This document shows, piece by piece, positions 33,875 through 43,539 of a DNA stretch of 64,000 nucleotides. The notes below the pieces were generated by a model. The model saw nothing but the letters and a program-made list of their open reading frames with translations. It ran no database searches and was not told the origin of the DNA. This stretch comes from Isoetes taiwanensis (taxonomy: Eukaryota > Streptophyta > Lycopodiopsida > Isoetales > Isoetaceae). Positions within the stretch are counted from its first letter, which is position 1. Every line of letters starts with the position of its first letter. The stretch is from positions 4,840,698 through 4,904,697 of the forward strand of contig JAJEKV010000051.1 in assembly GCA_021234155.1 (NCBI GenBank), in the 5' to 3' direction. The position numbers and the translations under genes are program-made.

Positions 33875-35516
33875 TGTGACGTTCCAGGGGAATATACGCT
33901 ATAAATACGTATATTCCTGGACCCGTCACTATACAAGTCTATCTTCATAGCCTTGTATACCATAGATTGTGGCATTAGGGGGCATGACTAAGTTATTCAT
34001 ATAACTTAGCCAACCTTAGGTTAAGACCATTTTCCACGTGGCCTTAACCTATTGGGCACCCGCCACACGGTCTTACCCTATTGGAGCCATGTGGCATAAC
34101 ATGTGAACCCTAACCTATAAAGGCCTAAACCCTAACCCTAGGCCTCTTTTCTGGCTCCAACAGTCTGGGAACCTTCTTCGCGCTCGAAACTCCGTTTCGA
34201 GAACCGTCTGCTGTGGCACAGCATAGCGTGGCAGCCCCCAGAGCGTGAGCGCATCAGCAGGAGTGGGAGCTACCTCGAACACCTTGAAGATCATGGAGAC
34301 GCCAGGATTGGGAGGGAGTGCTTCTGGAGCAGGTATGTGGAGTAGTGCTCTTAGTAGTCCATCTGGAAGTTAGCACTCTAGATGGGTTAGTGTTTCGTAT
34401 CTAGAGTAGAGCCATCCTAGAACTCGTATTCAACATCTTAAACCCTAATCAAGGAACCCTAACTGTAAGTTAGATATGTATGATTAGGTTAAGATGTTCT
34501 TATGATGATTATCATGTTATGATGCTATGTGATGATGGTTGATCATGTTTGCTCCTCTTGTATTGGGAAGGGAGGGTAGAGACCTAGAGCCATATGTAGT
34601 ATGCTCCTAGTGTAGATCCCTTAGTTCCTATTATATGCGGCCTGTGCATAGGAACCCACCGGGCTATGGAGGCTATGATGTGACTCAGCACTACACAATG
34701 GGGCTAGAGGCAATGCGGAGGGAGGATCCCTGCCGAGTGGGGGCTACGGGGGATCCCATAGTGGGCTAGGCTTATGGTCGGTCACTTCGTGTGGGCCGAG
34801 CATGGGTCCGACACCTCCTGGGGCGATGGTGTCGCCCTGCCTCTCAAGAGTTGCAAGTGTCAGCTTGGCTCTTGTTTTGGGGGGTTCAGTCGGGTACGAA
34901 TCGTGTGTCGCCACGATTCTCTAGTCGCCCGAGGAGTCTCTAGACCCCGGGAAGGGGAGAAACCCTTCCTGCCTCAACGGACCAGGGAGATGCAACCTGG
35001 AGTAGTCCCGATGGGTGATGCCATGGGATTACGTATCCGAAAGGCTAGAGTCATGCCAAAGCCTGATTGAGCCCATCTGCAAAGTATGCACAGGAGGGGC
35101 GGATGGAGTGGTCAACCCTAGCCATTGTCTATAGCCAGCCCCGCCATTGTTATGACTCGGTCTGCTCTATCTTGAGGCCTAGCCAGTCAGTCATCCTCCT
35201 TATGAGTTGGAGCCATGGGTAGGAGCTCTCATGTTTTATGGCGTAGGATTATCTTCTTTGCAGTTGTGGATATGTGGATGGACTACCCTTCGAGGTAGTG
35301 ATGTATTGTTATTGCTAGTTCTGACGTTGTTTATGCTTCCGCAGTGATAGGAGCCCATAGGGGAAGGGCGCACAATACACCTTCATGTCCCCTTACCGCA
35401 CTACGGAGATCCCAGAGTGCGGGATAGACGGAGGGCCCGTGCGGTCGAAGGACCGGATGGGGGATTTCCTGCGGAGTGTACGGCCGGGCGCCGTATATTT
35501 AGCAGGGAGCGTCACA
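33875..35516 (+). repeat. Chromovirus 5' LTR (1,642 bp)
   Basis: Begins TGTGACGTTCC and ends GGGAGCGTCACA, so the outer 7 bases form an inverted repeat. A perfect 10-bp hairpin arm pair (GGAATATACG / CGTATATTCC) sits at 33889-33917, just inside the start. Open frames within the LTR (for example 34774-35070) are not conserved in the 3' copy and are not genes. Confidence 0.92.
34115..34142 (+). promoter_or_regulatory. Chromovirus LTR TATA box with adjacent telo-box
   Basis: CTATAAAGG (34115-34123) is followed three bases later by AAACCCTAACCCTAGG (34127-34142), which contains a plant telo-box (AAACCCTAA). The pair is preserved in the 3' LTR at 56359-56367 and 56371-56386. In plants telo-boxes near promoters bind telobox-binding Myb proteins and mark growth-related genes. 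Their use here is an inference. Confidence 0.6.
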
Positions 35517-38500
35517 ATGGTATCAGAGCAATGTTCTTGGTTGACCAAGAGCTAGCACTGACCATATCCCTGAATAGGTAGACTAACTGGCCTAGCTATG
35601 GAATGGAATGAGAATTCCAGGTTTGAACCGCGAAATATGGGAGAAATTTTTTTCCCCCATTAGCAGGGTCGTAATTAGATTAAGTATAGTCTAAGTGGTA
35701 GAAATAATATATAGTCAAAAGAAACCTTCTAGTAAATTTGAGCTCAAGTTGTTCATGAACCGCACCTTTCAAGTGAAAAATTGAAGGAGAAATCGCCCAG
35801 AATAAAGCTTGAAAGAAATGCCAAAAGAAATTAGGAAATTTTGAGAAATAGTTAAGTGATTAGGGGAAGTACCTTAATTATTAACCCATAGTTATAATAA
35901 ATGTATTCTTAAGAAAAAGTACCTAATAAACCTATGGAAACACCTCTACTCCCTAGAAGCTCCCAATGAACCTCCCTTTTAACCTTGTAAGGCGAATTAG
36001 AAGCTAATCTCCGAAGCTGCCATAAGAGTGTCCACCGAGCGAACAGCCGACGAGATCGATCCAAAGGAGCCACGAAGATAGAGGCAAGATCACTCGAAGA
36101 GGCCACCATCAGGGAAGCTAAGTTGTTAGGAGGACCAAACAAGTAGCTAGGAAGGTTGGAGGCTCCAGCTTGTACCGGAACGTTGAAGCACTCACGGTGG
36201 GCGGCGACAAGCAAATTCGTGAGGCCCTGCGACCTAGGCCAGACGACGAACTTGGCCACTCAAGCTCTTCAGACGAATCGTTCCACTCGAGGAGGAGCAA
36301 CAACTTAGCACTTCAGGCGAATGATCGCAAGGCTCAGGGAAAATTGTGATCGTGGCGTCTGCTTCTGGCAGGAGAGGAGCAAGTAGTAGGAGCAACCTCG
36401 GCAATACGAGAAACTCCGGCGGCAGGAACAGCAGCAAGGGGAGCGAGCAATCAATGCGGAAGAGAAGGAAGGAAGAGGCGTATGCAAGGGAGAAGCCAGC
36501 AAAGAGGCGTGAAGCTAGGCGTAGGGGGAGCATGTATATCAGAGAACCACAGTCGGACGAACTGCAGGAGGAGGAGGCCGAGGAGGAAGGACCACACCAA
36601 CAAGAGGGGGGAGCAAGAGGCTAAAGAAGAAGAGGAGGAGGAGGCCGAAGAACAGACGAGGCCACGCTCGGCAGCCATACCCAATGCAGTCCAAGGAGGG
36701 CAACATCAGCGAGAAGCTACTTAAAGCTGAAGCAAGATATGGAGTACGAGAAGAAGAAAGCAGCATGCAAGATTTATCTCTGCCAATGGATCTGACAAGG
36801 TAGCCGACCAGGGTCGAAAAGCAAGCCTCCACCACCTCGACTCGATTCTCCAAAGAAGACCCGCCATGGGCCAAACCCCCAGCACAGTAGAGTTGCTCAG
36901 CATATTCGGCATTGCCAACAGCGTACCAGTCTGATGATCCAAGAAGTCTCTTTGAGTGCCTACATCAAAGGTCTATGCAGGAGTTCAAGATGGGTTACGA
37001 CTACCAAGCCACATCAACGACGGTGGGGTCTCGCCAGGAAGCGGCCAAAGCGGAGGAGGCCAAGATCTGCACCCTTGATGGTCCGAGCCCTGCAGGAGGC
37101 AGTACAGGCGGAGCTAGTACGACTTTTTGAAGAAGGCAACCTCTGCGCGATCCATACCAAGCAGGCCCAAAGACCTAAACCCGGCGAGGAAGACTCGCAA
37201 GGAGAAGCCGTGAAGAGCTCCAGTCTAGCAAACCATATAAATATAAGTTTTTTTTTCCTGTACATTGTTTTTACTCATTAGAAGTAAAATTACTGTAAAT
37301 TAATCGCTTGTAGGATATAAAAATGTTCTTGTATAAATTACTTGTAGTAGAATCCTTTGCATCTTACTTAGAATGCTCTTAATTGACTAAGTAGCATAAA
37401 ATTCTGAAATAGAAATAAAAAATTGGCTCGAAATCGGCGAACCCATCCGAATCACTTGAATTAGGGCAAAATTGATCCAAATTTCGTACCAAAAGATGTT
37501 AGAATGCTTAGAAATTGTCTAGAACTGCAGTGTAGCACTTTAAATTTGTTAAAAATATCTAAAAAACAGCAAAAAACGGTCAACTCGGGTCGGTCCGCGC
37601 GAAACGCCTCTGCGTTTGCAACGCAGACCTCATTCGCGCGATGCAACCCGGTTTGCCCATATTTGCACTTTTAGATATCTTTTTAGCATGAAATAAGTTG
37701 CTAGTTAGCTTAGGATTGATCCAAATAGGCATTTTGGGGCCTTGTATAGGCATTTTGGGGCCTTGTAGTTTTTAAAATTTTTTACTTTTAGCAAAAATCA
37801 AGCAACTCGACCTGATTGATGACTTTTAGCAAAAATCAAGCAACTCGACCTGATTGGCACGCTCCGACCCGGTTTCATATGTTTTTGTCCAAAAATTTCC
37901 CAAAAATGTGCTGAAAGGTCTTTAGTTTTATATGTTTTTATCAAGTGTCTTCAGCCATGCCCTTGTATCATAGATAATTATCTAGGAATTCATTCGATCT
38001 AGGTAATTCAGGCTAGCACACCAAGTACACCCAGTGAGTGAGTCTCCTTCTACCACCCCATAATAGTAAATAAGTACCTTTCTCAGTGCCTGGTAAAGTG
38101 CCAAGCGGGTCATTTGACGTAGGGTGGATAAAGGTATAAAAATATGGTTTGTAGAGTAAATAGACATAAGTAATTGATTGTTATGGTAGTATTAGTTGCC
38201 TTGTGCTTAGGGCAGTAAAATAGGTCAGGAGAACCTTCATTGCGGATCCTTGAGCCTCGACAGTGGAGACATTCGACAACATCAACGAATTGAAAGCAGA
38301 GGGCAAACTTTTGGAGGAAACTTCAGCAAATCAAAGGCCAAGGAGGTGTACAGGGAAGCCCGAACATGAAAAATCAAGGAGAGCCTATAGGAAGAACGAT
38401 TGTGACATCAAGATTAGACATAAGAATTGCCAAGAGGGCTATGCAACAGCCAATGGGCATCATGGCACTTATGAAATTGATGACATTAGGGGAGCACACC

Positions 38501-39053
38501 TCCTAGTCAAGGATACTCTCCAAGTGCCATATTGTCTCGAGGAACGACCCCACATCGACGACTAATGTCACAGCTACGCCACCAACAAGTAGATGACTTC
38601 ATCAACTTATGATATCAAGAGTTCTGAAGATTGAGACTGAGCATATCTCCTCGGAAGGGAAATTATCATAGGTATCCAGGCCATAGTAGTATCAGATTTA
38701 GACTTCAAGCAAAGATGCTTCGGCTAAGGAGGTATTACAAGCCAGCAAGGGTGGGCCGCTCAGGAATAGGAATTTGGCGAGACTGCAACAAACTTCTTCC
38801 TCATCAGCCCCGATACTTCAGACCAGCTACATCAACCTCGGAAAGCATCATCTCAAGATCATGATGATCTTCGATCTTCCACCTTAGAGATGGAGGTCAA
38901 ACACAATCAAGAAGAGGCATCATGAGGGACCAAATATCAGCATTATTAATTGATCAGTCAAGATTAGTCCCTGCAGATGGATGCAAATAAATAAACTTCT
39001 CTCAGAAAAAGAAGTTGCACAGTTAGGAGTGGTAAAGCACTTGACATTGTCTT
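35517..39053 (+). other. Chromovirus internal region before the nested elements, unrecognised
   Basis: The primer-binding site is at 35518-35529, then about 450 bp of leader. 36000-36900 is purine-rich and encodes Glu/Arg/Lys-rich open frames in several phases. 36900-37200 has an open stretch without homology I recognise. 37220-38250 is AT-rich, with two short tandem repeats: a 21-bp unit twice at about 37727-37770 and a 33-bp unit twice at about 37791-37855. 38263-38565 encodes 100 residues of unknown type. No zinc knuckle or capsid motif is visible, though gag should lie here. The length exceeds a normal gag, so another insertion or captured DNA may be hidden. Confidence 0.5.
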
Positions 39054-39226
39054 TATTGAGGATAGATTGATCAGATAAGATCTGGATCGATGATGTGGAT
39101 ATCTCAATGGTCACGTCTCTTGGTAAAAGGCATGTCTGTACCTCTTGGTCACCTATTTGTAGCCACGGTTGGGGCTATTCCAACCAGTCAGTCTCTTCCA
39201 ATAAACATCCTTTCAGTTTTGTGACA
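39054..39226 (+). repeat. Short LTR element, 5' LTR
   Basis: TATTGAGG...GTGACA, 173 bp, identical to the LTR at 40500-40672. Confidence 0.93.
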
Positions 39227-39402
39227 TGGTATCAGAGCAGGAAACCTGACCTAAGGACCTGTGGAGAAGGAAAATCTGGTTGCCCGGTAGGGTAGCCAAA
39301 GTATGGAAGAATAGAAAAAGAATGGAGGATCCAGGCATCGGAAAGAATGGAAGGAATCTTGAAAGGGAGTGGAAGAGGCAGATTTGTTGCAGACGGTAGT
39401 AC

Positions 39403-40083
39403 TTGATGAAGACAAGCAGACCAAGAAATGAATTGGTTGCTGCGCTTAGGAGGACAAATTTCTGTGTTACGGCAAGAAATTTTCACGATTATGGAAAACC
39501 GGGTCTTTGCCCAGTCAGCGGGTCCATGCTGGAAGCATGCCAACGAAGGTGGAGGTGTGAACGGATGCACCTAGCGCTGAAGGGAGGGCAGTTGAGAAGA
39601 TGGGTTTTCGATTTGGGATTGGATCAATCCTTGGCTGAAGACGCTCCTGAAGCACCGAGGTCCCATCAAGAACATATTGAGAAGCAACAAGAGGATTTTT
39701 TGGAGAAGAAAGGAAGGCTGATGGCTATCAAAATTGAAGAACGGCGTGATTTTATGCACAAGAACATAATCAGTGAAGAAGATGACGAAATTTCATGGTA
39801 TGTGAATGTTCCTGTTATTAGTTCTTCTGTAAAAGTGATTCATCCTATTCCTGTAAAGCGGAAATTTCTCCAAATTGAATCCATGGAATCTGGCGAGCGG
39901 TGGTTTATGCCACGAAAAACTTGTGAAGCCAGACTTCTAAATCTAAATATGCCGCATCAAGAAGAGTCCACGGTTTCAGAAACAAACTCAGAGTGGAGTA
40001 ACAGCAATGGGAATGCAGAAAAAGAGATAAACTCCACCTATGAACGAGCTAGAAAAATTCTGAAAGTTTATTCAAGAATTTGA
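39403..40083 (+). CDS. Uncharacterised 226-residue ORF carried by the short LTR element
   Basis: An uninterrupted frame from ATG 39403 to the TGA at 40081, with an in-frame TAG 9 bp upstream of the ATG. The N-terminal third contains RNFHDYGKPGLCPVSG and paired Cys residues. The middle is a charged helix candidate (HQEHIEKQQEDFLEKKG), with DEISWYVNVPV after it. The C-terminus is Ser/Asn/Glu-rich (SETNSEWSNSNGN) and ends KVYSRI. There is no zinc knuckle, protease, RT or integrase motif. It is either a highly derived gag or, more likely, part of a host transcript captured by the element. No function can be assigned. Confidence 0.55.
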   Translation: MMKTSRPRNELVAALRRTNFCVTARNFHDYGKPGLCPVSGSMLEACQRRWRCERMHLALKGGQLRRWVFDLGLDQSLAEDAPEAPRSHQEHIEKQQEDFLEKKGRLMAIKIEERRDFMHKNIISEEDDEISWYVNVPVISSSVKVIHPIPVKRKFLQIESMESGERWFMPRKTCEARLLNLNMPHQEESTVSETNSEWSNSNGNAEKEINSTYERARKILKVYSRI

Positions 40084-40499
40084 GTCCTTTATGGACTGGA
40101 TTATTTGCCTGGATCGTCCTAAGATAATACATGCTGTAGTAGTGTAGGAAGTGCACTAGTTTAAAGCATGTAGATAAGATTAAAGACATGAGGCCCAATG
40201 TAATCTTGATCTTCGGATACAAGATTAAGGGGGAGAAATGCAGAACTATGTAATCTTGCATCCTCAAGTCTTGCATATGGTAGAATAGTAAGACATGTAG
40301 AGAGATGTTCAGGACATGAAATTTATTGCTTCAGATTTACAGCAAGAGGCTCTCCAGTTTGAGAGACATGCATGTACATGGGAGTACAGGGCTGTCTAGA
40401 TGGTGCACTGATGCTGCACAATAAGGGGGAGATCAGCTGTTGAAGATAGGAAGAAAAGCAATAAGATTTCATCTCCCAGATCTTTCGATCAAGGGGGAG

Positions 40500-40672
40500 T
40501 ATTGAGGATAGATTGATCAGATAAGATCTGGATCGATGATGTGGATATCTCAATGGTCACGTCTCTTGGTAAAAGGCATGTCTGTACCTCTTGGTCACCT
40601 ATTTGTAGCCACGGTTGGGGCTATTCCAACCAGTCAGTCTCTTCCAATAAACATCCTTTCAGTTTTGTGACA
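40500..40672 (+). repeat. Short LTR element, 3' LTR
   Basis: Identical to 39054-39226; preceded by AAGGGGGAG and followed by GTCTT. Confidence 0.93.
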
Positions 40673-40677
40673 GTCTT

Positions 40678-42079
40678 CAGCCTTATAACAGCAGCATGTG
40701 GCCGCCAGGATGAAGAATCAAATCGACAAGCTCAACACAACAATATCAATTCAAGAGTTAGAAGAATCATCCTCGAACCTAATAACCTTCAAGGCAGATG
40801 AGTTAAACACGAAAGATTCTACGCAATGGTGAACATTACCCTCAAGCTCTTGGGATGCGACACCGAGCGTTATGTTATCTACATCAGCAAGTCCACTAAG
40901 AGGGATAATGTTAAGGATGATAGTCAACATCAACATTAAGGACGAGTAGAGTCAGAATATGTTCAATGAAAGGAAGCAGAGCACTTGGATGATCATATAA
41001 CAACTCCAAGGATAGCAGACTTTTCTACAAATTAGGGATCATTGCCTTGTTACTCCAATGATTAACGACTACACCAGCGCTAAGCGAGTTAGAAGACCTA
41101 TCAGATAGTTGAGTATCTTAGAATTATGGGTGATAGCATCCATGATGGGATTGGGACGAAATTTCGAGTAGATTTTCTTTTGTTTGTTTTTTTTCTTTTA
41201 GAAAGATGGACCCAAGAATTGAGCAAAGCTTCAAGGATTGGGAAGAAAATGTATGGAGTACAACAATTGTATACATTGCGGCAGATATCCAATGTATTGG
41301 AACCTCTTCGTGAGCTTGATCACCTCGCTAAGAAGGATTCAATAATAGGATAACCGTCGACTATGTATATGACGAGTACTTCCGCAGCATAAGGAATAAT
41401 CCGACCAAATGAAGGGAAGCAATCTAATAAGTCCGGCCAACTTCTTAGATGGCATCAACTCAAAGGGAGGACTATTCCAAGAGGGCAATAATTAAGAAAG
41501 GGCAGATCCTAGAGTATAGATTAGATCTAAAACAAGAATAATTATCTAATCATATAGTTTTTCTATGTGTGCCCAAAAGTAATGTTATGCTTGCTAAACT
41601 TGTGGCCATAGGATTTATATAAGTAGTTCTTTAACTTGTAATTTTGCACCTCCTAGATGACGGACATCTTTAAGAGCGAGACTCTTAAGTCTAAACCTAG
41701 GCCAGTAGTTAAGGCAAGGCCGAGTAATTAGCAGCACCAACGGAACAAGAGTCAAGTCGACATCAGCCTCAAGCGGAGCATAGTAGAGCATCGGCACCAA
41801 CTTATGTACATTGGCAACTATGACGTCATAATAAACATGCAATAGTAGAGCCGGCTAAGGCAATAATTGATTATTATAAGCAAGAGATAATTATCCCAGC
41901 ACCAAAGGGCAAGTATAATTTAAGTTAAGTAATTCCAATCGTGCAACGCATGTCAGTAAGGCAATTACTTAAGTACATCATGAGGAATGAGGTCATACAT
42001 AAGCTACAAGTTGTCGACCCCGACCGCAATAGTAAGAAGGAAGATGCTACTTCGAAACAGTGCCTCGGCCAATTTCTAA
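40678..42079 (+). other. Chromovirus internal region, degraded protease-RT interval
   Basis: Continuation of the chromovirus after the nested short element. By position it should hold protease and the RT N-terminus, but I can read no DSG/DTG motif. A T-rich tract is at about 41175-41200. Only short open frames remain. Confidence 0.45.
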
Positions 42080-42652
42080 GTTAATCAAGAAGTCCCATGA
42101 TATACCTCCAGATGAAATTTGAGAGCTTTTTCTCTATAGAAGCATAGAATCTAAAATCACTCTTGCACCAGAGGCAGAGCCGATCAGCAAGGCTCTTTAT
42201 AGAATCCGCACTTCCGAGCTAGCAGAGCTCAAGAAGCAGTTGTAGGAGTTGATCGACTTGGGGATCCTTTCGGCCAAGATGGAAGTCTAAAGATGTATAT
42301 ATCAACCATGGGCAGCTCAACAAGCAACGACATAATGGATCAGCCCCAAGAAGCAACATTCTTCTACAAAATCGACGTAAGCTCGGGCAATCAGCAAATA
42401 GGGATGAAGGGGGAAGATAAGTATAAGACTCCTTCAGAACACGGTATGGGCACTATGATTTCACAAGTAATGCCCCTAAGTCTATGGAATGCTCCACCAA
42501 CTTGTATGCATTTGAGGACGACATCTTCGAAGATTCCTTGGATGATTTCTTCATCAATTCTCTTCGACGACATCGTGATCTACAACAAATCAATGGAAGA
42601 GCATGCAGCCGTGGAGATGTTAAGACGTCGCCACTCATTGGCAATCTTTTAA
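42080..42652 (+). pseudogene. Chromovirus reverse transcriptase remnant
   Basis: Readable pieces: APEAEPISKALYRI and ELAELKKQL (about 42165-42243), the usual opening of chromovirus RT; then FFYKIDVSSGNQQIG (about 42360-42405), in place of the FxKIDLRSGYHQI box; NAPPTCM (about 42490); and LFDDIVIYNKSMEEH (about 42560-42605), the catalytic segment with the first residue changed. Stops and frame shifts separate them. The thumb and RNase H are not found on either side of the nested element. Confidence 0.75.
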
Positions 42653-42732
42653 AGCAGCAATTTGCAATGCCATCTCCACTTCGGCAAGCGAATTCGGCAA
42701 GAAGATAGAAGAAGCCATCTCCCTCAACATGG

Positions 42733-43319
42733 TGTTAGTCCTGTGCCTCCTGGTACAGGACTATTCATGCATACGACGGACCAGGTCAAGAACAAGGATC
42801 CACAGTCAGCCACGGGTCAGCCATCAAAGGCTCAGCAGAAGACCAAGCAGCAGACCACGCAGTCAAAGCCTGCGTCCGTCCACAAGAGGCGCCGCTCAGA
42901 CAAGTGACGGCCCGTCACCGCCCGCGTCAGCGTGATTCTAGGCACTTCAAGAGGCACCGCCAATATTCCTGCAAATCAGGCCTCCTTCCAGGAGTCGGCA
43001 CCAAGATCAGTCAGAGTGTCTATATTGAGCCAAAGGCCATTGTACTATATATATGAGTAGAGCTAGCACATGCGTTTTAGATGAGTTTTGAGTCTTGTCT
43101 CTCTTCAGTCTTCTCTCGATTGCGAGAGCTCATGTATGTTCATCATTGATATCAAGGAAGCTTATCATTTTCCTCTCATTGTTCTCTTTGGTTCTGTTTT
43201 CTTCTTCTTGTCCTTTTCTTGCAAATCCCGCGTGACATAGTCCCCCAGATTCTCCTGTTAGATCCAAGGGTCCTCACAGAGGGCTGTCTTGCAGAGTTCC
43301 CCAACCCGCACCCCAAACA
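42733..43319 (+). repeat. Element 2 5' LTR (587 bp)
   Basis: TGTTAGTCC...CCCCAAACA. TATA box CTATATATATGAG at 43045-43057. The next bases (CATGCGCCCGGTGCCGG) loosely resemble the TGGCGCC-type primer-binding site of plant Ty3 elements, but no clean match is visible. Confidence 0.93.
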
Positions 43320-43539
43320 CCATGCGCCCGGTGCCGGTTCGATTCGATTTTCCTTTCTTACGCCGCCATAATGCGTCCGGAAACTTCACGCCGGAAGAAC
43401 TTCTTTCCCCGGACGGCGTCTCGCTTGGGCGCCATCATCGAAGGGAAGCTGTTAGTGACATGTATGGATCTGCTTATGACATTGAGGGGAGGCCACATTC
43501 GGTCTAGGGCTCCGATCGGGCCCACCCACCCCTCGTGTC

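Larger units (their letters stand above)
39054..40672 (+). mobile_element. Short non-autonomous LTR retrotransposon (1,619 bp), very recent
   Basis: LTRs of 173 bp at 39054-39226 and 40500-40672 are identical base for base. Target duplication GTCTT is at 39049-39053 and 40673-40677. The primer-binding site TGGTATCAGAGC (39227-39238) directly follows the 5' LTR. The polypurine tract AAGGGGGAG (40491-40499) directly precedes the 3' LTR, and two further copies of this tract occur at about 40226 and 40422. The ends set by the duplication are TA...CA instead of TG...CA, a variant seen mainly in copia elements. The single good ORF (39403-40083) is not gag or pol. It needs enzymes supplied by another element. 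Confidence 0.93.

Noticed and set aside
34774..35070. 98-residue ORF inside the chromovirus 5' LTR
   Set aside because: The corresponding part of the 3' LTR does not keep the frame; it is a chance opening in GC-rich LTR DNA.
36346..36724. Glu/Arg-rich open frames in overlapping phases
   Set aside because: Purine-rich simple sequence keeps several frames open at once. No domain, and both strands are equally open, so none was called as a gene.
39046..39060. Placing the short LTR element ends at TG (39056) to obtain canonical TG...CA
   Set aside because: The flanking 5-mers then do not match. The TA...CA ends give a perfect GTCTT duplication on both sides.
39403..40083. Reading the 226-residue ORF as a gag gene
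   Set aside because: No zinc knuckle and no capsid-like pattern. A distant relation cannot be excluded, so it is listed as uncharacterised.
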